64,000 bases of DNA from Histidinibacterium aquaticum. GTDB taxonomy: Bacteria > Pseudomonadota > Alphaproteobacteria > Rhodobacterales > Rhodobacteraceae. Under the pieces are notes generated by a model. That model was given only the letters and a program-made list of their open reading frames with translations, was not told the DNA's origin and ran no database searches. The position numbers and the translations under genes were made by a program. Location: contig NZ_VYQE01000003.1 of the NCBI RefSeq assembly GCF_008710275.1, positions 496,001-560,000 on the forward strand, given 5' to 3'. Shown one piece after another: positions 16,812 to 25,612 of the stretch; positions within the stretch are counted from its first letter, which is position 1, and the number at the start of each line of letters is the position of its first letter.

Positions 16812-17265
16812 TCGCCTGGAGCGGTCCGGTCTGGCGCCTGCTGCGCGCCGACCTGGCCGATGATCCCCTTTCCGGCGCCACGGCGCCGGAGGGACGCTTC
16901 CACCACTCCGGTCAGCCCGCCCTCTAGGCGTCGCTTTCCGAAGTGGGCGTCGGCGTCGCGATCCGGCGCTACCTCGGGCCTGACGACCCGCCGCGGATGA
17001 TGCTGCACTACCGCCTCGAGATCGCCGGCCTCAGGGACTGCCGCGCAGAGGCGGAGGAGGCCGGGTCTGGCAGGAGATCCGAGCCACGGGCGCCCCCTCC
17101 CCGACCTGGGAAATCTCCGACGCGGCGCGGGCCGAGGGCGCCCGCGGCCTGCTCTACCGCTCGCGTTCGCGGCCCGATCTGACCCACGTCGTGCTCTTCG
17201 ACTTGATCGGAGCGCTCGTGCCCGACGGGCCGCCCCTCCCCTGGACGCCGCCCGCGCCGCCCTAG
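16808..17265 (+). pseudogene. degenerate RES-domain (toxin-like) gene
   Basis: A GTG overlapping the trxB stop opens a frame reading AWSGPVWRLLRADLADDPLSG...GRFHHSGQPAL, then an in-frame TAG at 16925-16927 where RES proteins have Tyr (QPALYTS). The same frame resumes with ASLSEVGVGVAIRRYLG..PPRMMLHYRLEI. After about 17075 the homology shifts frame to PTWEISDAARAEGARGLLYRS, RPDLTHVVLF and a WTPPAPP end at the TAG 17263-17265. So there is one nonsense change and one frameshift, possibly with a small deletion. RES-domain proteins are often NAD-degrading toxins paired with an Xre/DUF2384 antitoxin; no antitoxin gene was seen nearby. Confidence 0.75.
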
Positions 17266-17407
17266 AGCGACTATCGCGACCAGCCGTCCCGCCCGGCACC
17301 TATCCGCCATGCGCCCGCGAAAAACCGCCCCGGACGGCTTGAACCCACCGTCAGGGCGGGTCTAGGAGGCCGCGGAACCCGAAGTCAGCAAGAGTGTACC
17401 GGCCGAC

Positions 17408-19126
17408 ATGTCCTCCCTCGCCAATCTCGCCCCGATCCCCGAGCTCTACGTCTCCCACGAGAGCGCCCAGAAGATGAAGGTCGAGGCGGCGAACCTGACC
17501 TCCTGGGACCTCTCGCCCCGCCAGATCTGCGACCTGGAGCTGCTGATGAACGGCGGCTTCTTCCCGCTGAAGGGCTTCCTGGGCCAGGAGGACTACGACA
17601 GCGTGGTCGACACCATGCGGCTCAAGGACGGCACGCTCTGGCCGATGCCGATCACGCTCGACGTCACGGAGGCCTTCGCCGAGACCATCGAAGAAGGTCA
17701 GGACATCGCCCTCCGCGACCAAGAGGGCGTGATCCTCGCCACGATGACCGTCACCGACAAGTGGTCCCCCGACAAGGCGCGCGAGGCCGAGCAGGTCTAC
17801 GGCGCCGACGACCAGGCGCACCCGGCGGTCTACGCGCTGCACAACCAGATGGGCAAGGTCTACCTCGGCGGCCCGGTGACCGGCATCCAGCAGCCCGTGC
17901 ACTACGACTTCCGCGGCCGCCGCGACACGCCGAACGAGCTGCGCGCCTATTTCCGCAAGCTCGGATGGCGGCGCGTCGTGGCCTTCCAGACCCGCAACCC
18001 GCTGCACCGCGCCCACCAGGAGCTGACCTTCCGCGCCGCGAAGGAGGCTCAGGCCAACCTGCTGATCCACCCCGTCGTCGGCATGACGAAGCCGGGCGAC
18101 GTGGATCACTTCACCCGCGTGCGCTGCTACGAGGCGGTGCTCGACAAGTACCCGGGCTCGACCACCCACATGAGCCTGCTGAACCTCGCCATGCGCATGG
18201 CCGGCCCGCGCGAGGCGGTCTGGCACGGCATCATCCGCCGCAACCACGGCTGCACCCACATGATCGTCGGGCGCGACCACGCTGGCCCCGGCAAGAATTC
18301 CGCGGGCGAGGATTTCTACGGCCCCTACGACGCGCAGGAGCTCTTCCGTCAGCACCAGGACGAGATCGGCCTCGAGATGGTGCCCTTCAAGCACATGGTC
18401 TACGTGCAGGAGCGCGCCCAGTACGAGCCGGCCGACGAGATCGAGGATCACGACAGCGTCACGATCCTCAACATCTCGGGCACCGAGCTGCGCCGCCGCC
18501 TGCAGGAGGGCCTCGAGATCCCCGAGTGGTTCTCCTTCCCCGAGGTGGTCAAGGAGCTCCGCCGCACCCGTCCGCCGCGGTCCCAGCAGGGCTTCACCGT
18601 GTTCTTCACCGGCTTCTCCGGATCGGGCAAGTCGACCATCGCCAACGCGCTCATGGTCAAGCTGATGGAGATGGGCGGCCGCCCGGTGACGCTCCTCGAC
18701 GGCGACATCGTCCGCAAGAACCTCTCCTCGGAGCTCGGCTTCTCCAAGGAGCACCGGGATCTCAACATCCGCCGGATCGGCTACGTGGCCTCCGAGATCA
18801 CCAAGAACGGCGGCATCGCCATCTGCGCGCCCATCGCGCCCTACGCGGCCACCCGTCGCGCCGTGCGCGAGGAGATCGAGCAGTACGGCGCCTTCTGCGA
18901 GATCCACGTCGCGACCTCCATCGAGGAGTGCGAGCGCCGTGACCGCAAGGGCCTCTACAAGCTGGCCCGCGAGGGCAAGATCAAGGAGTTCACCGGCATC
19001 TCCGACCCCTATGACGAGCCGCAGAACCCCGAGCTTCGCCTCGAGACCGAGCACACCGACGTCGACAACTGCGCGCACCAGGTGGTGCTGAAGCTCGAGC
19101 AGATGGGCCTGATCGCAGGCCAGTGA
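17408..19126 (+). CDS. bifunctional sulfate adenylyltransferase / adenylylsulfate kinase
   Basis: 572 residues; makes PAPS from sulfate in two steps for assimilation or sulfation. The N-terminal ~390 residues are ATP sulfurylase: FFPLKGFLGQEDY, QTRNPLHRAHQELTFRAA (~197-214), LLIHPVVGMTKPGD, GRDHAGPG.NS and the SGTELRRRL(QEGLEIPEWFSF) element. The C-terminal ~180 residues are APS kinase with P-loop FTGFSGSGKST (~400-410), LLDGDIVRKNL, RRIGYVASEI and GISDPYDEPQNPEL. This Sat-CysC fusion is typical of marine Alphaproteobacteria and removes the need for CysD/CysN. Repeat copy C follows 50 bases later. Confidence 0.95.
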   Translation: MSSLANLAPIPELYVSHESAQKMKVEAANLTSWDLSPRQICDLELLMNGGFFPLKGFLGQEDYDSVVDTMRLKDGTLWPMPITLDVTEAFAETIEEGQDIALRDQEGVILATMTVTDKWSPDKAREAEQVYGADDQAHPAVYALHNQMGKVYLGGPVTGIQQPVHYDFRGRRDTPNELRAYFRKLGWRRVVAFQTRNPLHRAHQELTFRAAKEAQANLLIHPVVGMTKPGDVDHFTRVRCYEAVLDKYPGSTTHMSLLNLAMRMAGPREAVWHGIIRRNHGCTHMIVGRDHAGPGKNSAGEDFYGPYDAQELFRQHQDEIGLEMVPFKHMVYVQERAQYEPADEIEDHDSVTILNISGTELRRRLQEGLEIPEWFSFPEVVKELRRTRPPRSQQGFTVFFTGFSGSGKSTIANALMVKLMEMGGRPVTLLDGDIVRKNLSSELGFSKEHRDLNIRRIGYVASEITKNGGIAICAPIAPYAATRRAVREEIEQYGAFCEIHVATSIEECERRDRKGLYKLAREGKIKEFTGISDPYDEPQNPELRLETEHTDVDNCAHQVVLKLEQMGLIAGQ

Positions 19127-19176
19127 TCCGGACCGCCGCCGCGGTCACACGGACCGGCGGCGGCCTCCCCTGCCCT

Positions 19177-19238
19177 CTTCTGGGACCAAATATCCCGGGG
19201 GAATCGGTCCCGGCGGGACCGATGGGGGCAGAGCCCCC
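19177..19238 (+). repeat. dispersed two-hairpin repeat, copy C
   Basis: Leader CTTCTGGGACCAAATATCCC, then hairpin 1 (ATCGGTCCC 19203-19211, GGGACCGAT 19215-19223) and hairpin 2 (GGGGGC 19224-19229, GCCCCC 19233-19238, loop AGA). Hairpin 1 has a completely different sequence from copies A, B and D but pairs perfectly, which is the key sign of selection for structure. It lies between the convergent sat-cysC and GNAT genes, oriented with sat-cysC. Confidence 0.8.
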
Positions 19239-19265
19239 GGCCCAGCAATCACCGGGCGCGGCGGT

Positions 19266-20015
19266 TCAGGGAGCAGGAGCCCCGTCGCCCGTCGGCCCGT
19301 CGCCTAGCGCCGGATCGCGCGCCACGAGGATCGGCGCGGTCATCTCCCTCAGACTGCGCATCTGCCGGCCGTTGGCATCGAAATTCGCGGGCTCCAGCCA
19401 GCTTTCGAAGGCCTGTCTCAGCGCGGGAAACTCGCCGTCGATCGCCGCGAACCATGCCGTGTCGCGGTTGCGGCCCTTCACCACCGCCGCCTGTCGGAAG
19501 ACGCCCTCGTAGCACAGGCCGAACCGCTGCGCCGCTCGCCGCGAGGCGAGGTTCGCCGCGTCGCATTTCCATTCGAAGCGGCGGTACCCCGCCTCGAAGG
19601 CCCATTTCATGTGAAGCCAGACCGCCTCGGTCGCCTCGATTGTCCGCTGCAGCCGCGGCGCGAAGGCGAGCCAGCCCGTCTCGACCGTCCCGGCCTCGGG
19701 CGTGATCCGCATCAGGCTCATGGTCCCGCCGAGCCGTCCGTCGCGCATCCTCACGGCGAACTGCAGCGGATCATGGGTCAGCCGGGCCCGGTCGACCCAA
19801 GCCGCATAGTCCGCCTCGCTGTCGAATGGACCGACCGGGAGATAGCGCCACATGCCTCCCTCGGCGTCCTCCAGGTGTGCCTCGCGGAGCTCAGCGACGT
19901 GATCCGAGGAGAGCGGCTCCAGCGTCACCCAGCGGCCGCGCATCTCCACCCGCGGGGGCAGCGGCGGCGCGCGCCAGTCCTTCAAATCCTGCTCGGTCAC
20001 AGCGCCCTCCCTCAC
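19266..20015 (-). CDS. GNAT family N-acetyltransferase, RimJ/RimL-like
   Basis: 249 residues. A GNAT fold with VTLEPLSSDHVAELREAH at ~29-46, FAVRMRDGRLGGTMSLMRI (beta-4 region), VETGWLAFAPRLQRTIEATEAVWLHMKWAFEAGYRRFEWKCDAANLASRRAAQRFGL..EGVFRQAAVVKGRNRDTAW toward the C-terminus, the pattern of RimJ-type and spermidine-acetyltransferase-like enzymes. Acetyl acceptor unknown. A GTG five codons into the frame could be the true start. A 40-residue acidic/variable tail follows the domain. Confidence 0.85.
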   Translation of the reverse strand: MREGAVTEQDLKDWRAPPLPPRVEMRGRWVTLEPLSSDHVAELREAHLEDAEGGMWRYLPVGPFDSEADYAAWVDRARLTHDPLQFAVRMRDGRLGGTMSLMRITPEAGTVETGWLAFAPRLQRTIEATEAVWLHMKWAFEAGYRRFEWKCDAANLASRRAAQRFGLCYEGVFRQAAVVKGRNRDTAWFAAIDGEFPALRQAFESWLEPANFDANGRQMRSLREMTAPILVARDPALGDGPTGDGAPAP

Positions 20016-20123
20016 CCGTGAACGGAGGCGTTCTGACCGCCGCCTGCGCCCGCGTCAACGCCGGAACCGCGGGTCGGGCCCAGGGGTTTCTCCCTTGCAG
20101 TTAGCGAGTACGGAGGAGCCGCC

Positions 20124-20603
20124 ATGCCCGATCTCTACACCGCCATCAGAGACGACCACGACGAACATCGCGCGCTCCTGAGCTCGATCGCCGACACGTG
20201 GGAAGATCCCGCCCGCCGAAAGGCCTGGGTGCGGTTCTATACCGAGGTGAAAAGCCATACCGTGGCCGAGGAGGAGGCGCTTTACTCCCGCCTGCTCGCG
20301 GCGACCGAGGATTCGACGGCGCGCGAGACCGCACGCGAGCACGAGGCCCTCGACGCCCTCATGGAAGAGCTCAACGGCACGGAGATGAATTCGCTCGCCT
20401 GGGCCACGAAGTTCAAGAAGCTGCAGGAGGACTACCTCCACCACATCGAGGCGGAGGAACACGACATCTTTCCGCGCGCCCGCCGCGAAATTCCCGCCGG
20501 CGAGATCGGCGTCGCGGGGGACCAGTTCGTGCAGCGAAAGGCCGAAGCCCGGAGGCTCGCGATGCCGGCCCGGCGCGGCGACCTCGAGGAACTCGAGGAC
20601 TGA
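20124..20603 (+). CDS. hemerythrin HHE domain protein
   Basis: 159 residues, a four-helix bundle likely binding a di-iron site. Candidate ligands are His in RDDHDEHR (~13, 16), His-Glu in VKSHTVAEEEALY (~45-50), His-Glu in EHEALD (~72) and HHIEAEEHDIF (~111-119). Such proteins bind or sense O2/NO or store iron in the cytoplasm. GGAGG sits before the start. Stands alone on the + strand between a GNAT gene and the minus-strand mini-gene at 20622. Confidence 0.88.
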   Translation: MPDLYTAIRDDHDEHRALLSSIADTWEDPARRKAWVRFYTEVKSHTVAEEEALYSRLLAATEDSTARETAREHEALDALMEELNGTEMNSLAWATKFKKLQEDYLHHIEAEEHDIFPRARREIPAGEIGVAGDQFVQRKAEARRLAMPARRGDLEELED

Positions 20604-20621
20604 CCGCGCCGGCCGGGGACG

Positions 20622-20687
20622 TCACATCCGCCGGAAGACGCGGCGGACGAGCTTCCAGATGGCGAAATACTTGACGAACTTGCGCAT
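20622..20687 (-). CDS. 21-residue cationic amphipathic peptide, putative
   Basis: A very short frame with an ideal Shine-Dalgarno (CAGGAGGTGA, ending 4-6 bases before ATG). The peptide starts MRKFVKYFAIWKLV and ends in RRVFRRM: about eight Lys/Arg and seven aromatic/aliphatic residues, able to form a membrane-binding helix. Too short for domain assignment. The quality of the ribosome-binding site and the biased composition argue for translation; alternatively it is the 5' part of a regulatory leader. Confidence 0.45.
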   Translation of the reverse strand: MRKFVKYFAIWKLVRRVFRRM

Positions 20688-20778
20688 GGGTCACCTCCTG
20701 CCGGTCAAGCCGGGAGGAGCCAGAGAGTTCCGCCTTGCCTTCAGGCCTCTTTAAGCTCTATGTTCCCACAATGTTCGC

Positions 20779-21447
20779 ATGACAGGGCGGGGCGATTTCT
20801 TCAATATGTTGGGCATGTCCTCACAAGCCTCTCAAGACCTGACGGAGTTCCTGGGCGGCGGCCGGTTCGGCTGCGTACTCGCGGATCCGCCCTGGCGTTT
20901 CACCAACCGGACCGGAAAGGTCGCGCCGGAGCACAAGAGGCTCGCGCGCTACCCGACGATGACGCTGGACGAGATCTGCGATCTGCCAGTGGCGGCGCAC
21001 CTGCAGGACCGGGCGCATTGCTACCTCTGGGTGCCCAATGCGCTGCTGCCAGAGGGGCTCGCGGTGATGCAGGCCTGGGGGTTCGAGTACAAGTCGAACA
21101 TCGTCTGGCACAAGGTACGCAAGGACGGCGGTTCGGACGGGCGCGGCGTCGGGTTCTACTTCCGCAACGTGACGGAACTGCTGCTCTTCGGCACCCGCGG
21201 GCGGGACGTGCGCACCCTGCCGCCTGGCCGGCGCCAGGTGAACATGGTGCAGACCCGCAAGCGGGAGCATTCGCGCAAGCCCGACGAGCAGTACGAATTG
21301 ATCGAGGGCTGTTCCTGGGGTCCCTATCTGGAGCTCTTCGGCCGCGGCATCCGCGAGAACTGGACGGTCTGGGGCAACCAGGCCGACGCGGACTACAAGC
21401 CCTCCTGGAAGACCTACGCCTACAATTCAGGGATGGCGGCGGAGTAG
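20779..21447 (+). CDS. MT-A70 family adenine-specific DNA methyltransferase (type II R-M)
   Basis: 222 residues. MT-A70-type N6-adenine methyltransferase: catalytic DPPW at ~38-41 (CVLADPPWRF), YPTMTLDEICDLPV, HCYLWVPNALLPEGLAVMQAWGFEYKSNIVWHK, then LLLFGTRG, RKREHSRKPDEQYELIEG and LELFGRGIRENWTVWGNQ. It converges on a BglII-like nuclease gene 120 bases away, which makes it the protecting methyltransferase of a type II restriction-modification system. ATG at 20779 follows a short leader; a second ATG lies eight codons on. The recognition sequence cannot be read from the protein. Confidence 0.9.
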   Translation: MTGRGDFFNMLGMSSQASQDLTEFLGGGRFGCVLADPPWRFTNRTGKVAPEHKRLARYPTMTLDEICDLPVAAHLQDRAHCYLWVPNALLPEGLAVMQAWGFEYKSNIVWHKVRKDGGSDGRGVGFYFRNVTELLLFGTRGRDVRTLPPGRRQVNMVQTRKREHSRKPDEQYELIEGCSWGPYLELFGRGIRENWTVWGNQADADYKPSWKTYAYNSGMAAE

Positions 21448-21470
21448 TCTCACGCCCCAAACCGACGAGA

Positions 21471-21563
21471 GACGGCGCTTCGAAGCGCCGTCCCACAACG
21501 CCCGTCGACGGGCGTTGAGACGCGCATTCGAAGGCGCGTCGAAAAGGGCCTTCGAAGGCCCTT
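21471..21563. repeat. four tandem palindromes between the R-M genes
   Basis: Four consecutive stem-loops of 20-22 bases: 21471-21492 (arm GACGGCGCTT), 21496-21517 (arm CAACGCCCGT), 21519-21540 (arm GACGCGC, one mismatched pair next to the centre) and 21544-21563 (arm AAGGGCCTT). Starts are spaced 25, 23 and 25 bases. All have a TCGA centre (TTCGAA three times, GTCGAC once) but different arms, so they are alike in shape, not sequence. Located exactly between the convergent methyltransferase and nuclease genes. Likely a bidirectional terminator array or mRNA end-protecting structure. Confidence 0.8.
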
Positions 21564-21567
21564 CCGC

Positions 21568-22296
21568 CTAGCGCAGGATGCGGTCGGGCAGACCGATGAG
21601 GAGCAATGGACAGGGGTTGCCCACCCCGCGTCTGACGCGGTCCTCCAGCTTCTGCCAGTGCGTCGTCGCCTGGCCGAACTTGCTGGCAAAGAAGGTCCGG
21701 GTGAAGGCCTCGGCGAAGGGCACGCCGCGCGCGACGAGGCTCTCGACCGAGCGGCGCTGCGCCGCGGTCCGGTCGCCGAGCCCGAGCCGGTCGAGGTCAT
21801 CCTCGGACCCAAGCCCCTGCCCCGTCAGCCAGTCCGCGATCCGGTCCTTGAGCGCCTCCTGCATCGACCGGCCGCGCGTGACGATGATGCCGAGCGAGAT
21901 GGCGGACAACGCGTGCAGCCGCTGGAAATTCTCCAGGTCGCGGTCGAAGAACGGATCCTTGTTGTTCCACTCGATCTCGAGCGCCAGGGTTCCGTTTTCG
22001 CCGAAGCGGACGTGGTCGACCTCGTGGCTGATGCTGTCCTGCTCGCGACCGTCGACGACGACCTGCACCGAGAAGTTGTGCTTTCGCCAGTTCCGGTCGG
22101 AGAGGTTGTGCCGCAGCCGCCGGGTCTGGCCGCTTTCGCCCCCGCCGCCGCCCACGATCTCGGCGATCTCGATGGAGAAGCCCTGGAGCTCCTCCACCAA
22201 CTCGTCAGTCTCGCGCGGGAAGTCGTGAGCGAGGATCGCCTCGGCGTGGTTGCGGGTGAGCACGTCGAACCCGGACTCCCGCAACCGCTCCAGCAT
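21568..22296 (-). CDS. type II restriction endonuclease, BglII/BstYI-like
   Basis: 242 residues. The block TLALEIEWNNKDPFFDRDLENFQRLHALSAISLGIIVTRG (~114-153) is the hallmark of the BglII/BstYI nuclease family; LRHNLSDRNWRKHNF upstream and FFASKFGQATTHWQKLEDRV downstream also fit. BglII and BstYI cut AGATCT and RGATCY; the site here is not determined. The ATG at 22296 overlaps the aspS stop by one base (TGATG), so the nuclease is translated from the aspartyl-tRNA synthetase mRNA; a GTG one codon earlier is also possible. The cognate MT-A70 methyltransferase converges on it. Confidence 0.88.
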   Translation of the reverse strand: MLERLRESGFDVLTRNHAEAILAHDFPRETDELVEELQGFSIEIAEIVGGGGGESGQTRRLRHNLSDRNWRKHNFSVQVVVDGREQDSISHEVDHVRFGENGTLALEIEWNNKDPFFDRDLENFQRLHALSAISLGIIVTRGRSMQEALKDRIADWLTGQGLGSEDDLDRLGLGDRTAAQRRSVESLVARGVPFAEAFTRTFFASKFGQATTHWQKLEDRVRRGVGNPCPLLLIGLPDRILR

Positions 22297-24074
22297 CACT
22301 CCTCCGGCGGCAGGACCCGCAGCCTCAGCTCGCGGAGCTGCTCGTTGGTGGGCTCCGACGGGGCCCCCATCATCAGGTCCTCGGCGCGCTGGGTCATCGG
22401 GAACATGATGACCTCGCGGATGTTTTCCTCGTCTGCCAGCAGCATGACCATCCGGTCGATGCCCGCGGCGCAGCCGCCGTGCGGGGGTGCGCCGTACTGG
22501 AAGGCGTTGACCATGCCACCGAAGCGCTTCCGGACCTCGTCCTCGTCATAGCCCGCGAGTTCGAAGGCCTTGATCATGATGTCGAGCTTGTGGTTCCGGA
22601 TCGCGCCCGAGATCAGCTCGTAGCCGTTGCAGGCAAGGTCGTACTGGAAGCCCAGGACCTCGAGCGGATCGCCGTCGAGCGCCTCGCGCCCGCCCTGGGG
22701 CATGGAGAAGGGGTTGTGGCTGAAGTCGATCTCGCCGCTCTCCTCGTCCTTCTCGTACATCGGGAAGTCGACGATCCAGGCGAAGGCGAAGCGGTCCTGC
22801 TCGGTCAGGCCCAGCTCCTCGCCGATGACATCGCGGGCCCGGCCCGCGACGCGCTCGAAGCTGGCGGGCTTGCCGCCGAGGAAGAAGGCGGCGTCCCCGG
22901 TGCCGAGGCCCAGCTGCTGACGGATCGCCTCGGTGCGCTCGGGGCCGATGTTCTTGGCCAGCGGACCGGCGGCCTCCATGCCGTCGTTCCCGTCCCGCCA
23001 GAAGATGTAGCCCATCCCCGGCAGGCCTTCCTTCTGGGCGAAGGCGTTCATCCGGTCGCAGAACTTGCGCGAGCCGCCGCCCGGGGCGGGGATGGCGCGA
23101 ACCTCGGTCCCGTCCTGCTCCAGCAGTTGCGCGAAGATCTTGAAGCCGGAGCCGCGGAAGTGCTCGCTCACCATGTCCATCTTGATCGGGTTGCGCAGGT
23201 CCGGCTTGTCGGTGCCGTACCAAAGCGCGGCGTCCCGGTAGGAGATGCGCGGCCAGACCTCGTCGACCTTGCGGCCGCCGCCGAACTCCTCGAACAGGCC
23301 CTTGATGACCGGCTCCACCGTGGTGAAGACGTCTTCCTGCTCGACGAAGCTCATCTCCATGTCGAGCTGGTAGAAATCCGTCGGCGAACGGTCGGCGCGC
23401 GGATCCTCGTCGCGGAAACAGGGCGCGATCTGGAAATACTTGTCGAAGCCCGAGACCATGATCAGCTGCTTGAAGAGCTGCGGCGCCTGGGGCAGCGCGT
23501 AGAACTTGCCCGGGTGGAGGCGGGAGGGCACGAGGAAGTCGCGCGCGCCCTCGGGGCTGGACGCGGTGATGATCGGCGTCTGGTACTCGCGGAAGTTCTG
23601 GTCCCACATCCGCTTGCGCAGGCTCGCCACCACGTCCGACCGCAGGGTCATGTTCCTCTGCATCGCCTCGCGGCGCAGGTCGAGGTAGCGATACCGCAGG
23701 CGGGTCTCCTCGGGGTACTCCTGGTCGCCGAAGACGATGAGCGGCAGCTCCTTCGCGGCGCCCAGAACCTCGATGTCTCGGATGTAGACCTCGATCTCGC
23801 CGGTGGGGATGCGCGGGTTCACCAGCTCGGGGTCGCGCGCCTTCACCTCGCCGTCGATGCGGATGCACCACTCCGAGCGGACCTTCTCGACCTCGGCGAA
23901 GACCTGGCTGTCGGGATCGCAGAGGACCTGCGTCATGCCATAGTGGTCGCGCAGGTCGATGAAGAGGACGCCGCCGTGATCTCGCACCCGGTGGACCCAG
24001 CCGGAGAGGCGGACGGTCTGGCCGACCTCGTTCGCCGTGAGCGCGGCGCAGGTATGGGTGCGAAAGGCGTGCAT
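22296..24074 (-). CDS. aspS: aspartate--tRNA ligase
   Basis: 592 residues; charges tRNA-Asp (and, in the non-discriminating forms common in Alphaproteobacteria, perhaps tRNA-Asn). N-terminal OB anticodon-binding domain with [26 protein letters not shown] (~18-43), class II motif 2 ([24 protein letters not shown], ~218-241), the bacterial GAD insertion (~285-420) and motif 3 [22 protein letters not shown] near the C-terminus. The start at 24074 gives the family N-terminus MHAFRTHTC. It runs directly into the restriction nuclease gene. Confidence 0.95.
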   Translation of the reverse strand: MHAFRTHTCAALTANEVGQTVRLSGWVHRVRDHGGVLFIDLRDHYGMTQVLCDPDSQVFAEVEKVRSEWCIRIDGEVKARDPELVNPRIPTGEIEVYIRDIEVLGAAKELPLIVFGDQEYPEETRLRYRYLDLRREAMQRNMTLRSDVVASLRKRMWDQNFREYQTPIITASSPEGARDFLVPSRLHPGKFYALPQAPQLFKQLIMVSGFDKYFQIAPCFRDEDPRADRSPTDFYQLDMEMSFVEQEDVFTTVEPVIKGLFEEFGGGRKVDEVWPRISYRDAALWYGTDKPDLRNPIKMDMVSEHFRGSGFKIFAQLLEQDGTEVRAIPAPGGGSRKFCDRMNAFAQKEGLPGMGYIFWRDGNDGMEAAGPLAKNIGPERTEAIRQQLGLGTGDAAFFLGGKPASFERVAGRARDVIGEELGLTEQDRFAFAWIVDFPMYEKDEESGEIDFSHNPFSMPQGGREALDGDPLEVLGFQYDLACNGYELISGAIRNHKLDIMIKAFELAGYDEDEVRKRFGGMVNAFQYGAPPHGGCAAGIDRMVMLLADEENIREVIMFPMTQRAEDLMMGAPSEPTNEQLRELRLRVLPPEE

Positions 24075-24282
24075 GTCTGGTCCTTTTCGGGGGCAATCGA
24101 TCCGCGCCGATTGACCAACCCGCGGCTGCGAAGTCAACCCGGCACGGCATCCGGCCCCCGGCCGGGGGTCGAAGCGCTGCTGCGCGGCGACTTGTTCGAA
24201 AGAGGACCAACCGGGGGCTGGAAGTCTGAATTCGTTAATTTATTCTAAACGGGATGTGAGTTGACAACGCGGGAGTCGCGTC

Positions 24283-25482
24283 ATGTGGACACGAGCTCTG
24301 GATCAGGCCCTGAAGCAGCTCTTTCAGGTGGGCGCGCTCGAACTGACCTTCGCGGACGGCACGACCCGCCGCTACGGCGAACCCGGCGTGGAGCCCGTGC
24401 GTGTCTCGACCAACGATCCGACCCTTCCCCGCAAGCTTCTGCTGGCGCCGGACCTGGCACTCGGCGAGGCCTACATGGACGGCCGCATCACCATCGCCCA
24501 GGACGATCTGCGCGGCCTGCTCGAGGTCGCCGTGCGGAACAGGAACGTGGGCAACGACCCCGCGATCATGCGGATGGGTGACCGCCTCGCCCGGCCGGTC
24601 CAGCGCTACCTTTCCCAGAACCCCGTCCTGCGCTCTCGCCAGAACATCGCCCATCACTACGACCTGTCGGGCGAGCTCTACGATCTCTTCCTCGACGAGG
24701 ACCGGCAGTATTCCTGCGCCTATTTCGCCGACCCCGAGATGACCCTCGACGAGGCGCAGCGCGCGAAGAAGCACCACATCGCGAAGAAGCTCTGCATCAG
24801 GCCGGGCGACAAGGTGCTCGACATCGGCTGCGGATGGGGCGGCATGGCGCTGACCCTGGCGCAGGACTACGACGCCGAGGTCGTGGGCATCACCCTCTCG
24901 GACGAGCAGTACCGCATCGCCAAGGACCGCGCGCAGAAGGCGGGTCTCGAGGACCGGGTGACATTCCTCAAGGAAGACTACCGCAACGTGCGCGACAGCT
25001 TCGACCGGATCGTCTCGGTGGGCATGTTCGAGCACGTCGGCGCCGCGCATTACCGCGAGTACTTCGACACGGTGAGCGACCTGCTGAAGCCCGAGGGCGT
25101 GGCGCTGATCCACACCATCGGCAGCGCCGCGCCGCCGCGGGCGACCTCGTCCTGGGTTCGCAAGTACATCTTCCCCGGAGGCTACCTGCCCTCGATGTCC
25201 GAAGTGCTCGCCACGGTCGAGAAGGTCGGGCTGCACGTGGCCGATGTGGAAGTCTGGCGGATGCACTACGCCCGCACGCTGCGGCACTGGCATGATCGCT
25301 TCATGTCGCAGATCGACCGGGCACGCGAGCTCTACGACGAGCGCTTCACCCGGATGTGGCGCTACTACCTGACGGCGGCGGAGACCTCCTTCGCCCACGA
25401 GAAGCTGGCGGTGTTCCAGTTCCAGCTGTCGCACGACAAGACCGCGGTGCCGCTGACAAGAGACTACCTCTACACGGACTGA
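24283..25482 (+). CDS. cfa: cyclopropane-fatty-acyl-phospholipid synthase family protein
   Basis: 399 residues. Adds a methylene group from SAM across a double bond of membrane acyl chains. N-terminal ~100 residues are the lipid-binding part (LALGEAYMDGRITI), then NIAHHYDLSGELYDLFLDEDRQYSCAYF (~122-149), the SAM site VLDIGCGWGGMALTLA (~173-188), GITLSDEQ, VSVGMFEHVG..HY..YF and the C-terminal MWRYYLTAAE..F......FQFQL. The upstream 208 bases hold a locally AT-rich stretch (24226-24250), a likely promoter region. Complete length. Confidence 0.93.
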   Translation: MWTRALDQALKQLFQVGALELTFADGTTRRYGEPGVEPVRVSTNDPTLPRKLLLAPDLALGEAYMDGRITIAQDDLRGLLEVAVRNRNVGNDPAIMRMGDRLARPVQRYLSQNPVLRSRQNIAHHYDLSGELYDLFLDEDRQYSCAYFADPEMTLDEAQRAKKHHIAKKLCIRPGDKVLDIGCGWGGMALTLAQDYDAEVVGITLSDEQYRIAKDRAQKAGLEDRVTFLKEDYRNVRDSFDRIVSVGMFEHVGAAHYREYFDTVSDLLKPEGVALIHTIGSAAPPRATSSWVRKYIFPGGYLPSMSEVLATVEKVGLHVADVEVWRMHYARTLRHWHDRFMSQIDRARELYDERFTRMWRYYLTAAETSFAHEKLAVFQFQLSHDKTAVPLTRDYLYTD

Positions 25483-25612
25483 GAGTGCCTCGCTCCCGCC
25501 TGTCTCTCTTCTGCCGCGGCCGTCGCCAGGCCGGAGGCCGGTGTAGCCTGCCGCGTCGACCGCGGGGCGTGCCCGGCCTATAAGAACCGAAACAAGCGTC
25601 GAGCAGAGGGGC

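Noticed and set aside
17351-19078. 575-codon open frame antisense to sat-cysC
   Set aside because: Mirrored shadow; the + strand gene has full family motifs.
21471-21563. Short CRISPR array
   Set aside because: Units are palindromes with different arms and no spacers; no cas genes nearby.
22479-24248. 589-codon open frame antisense to aspS
   Set aside because: Shadow of aspS; composition Ala/Val/Leu/Glu-rich without motifs.
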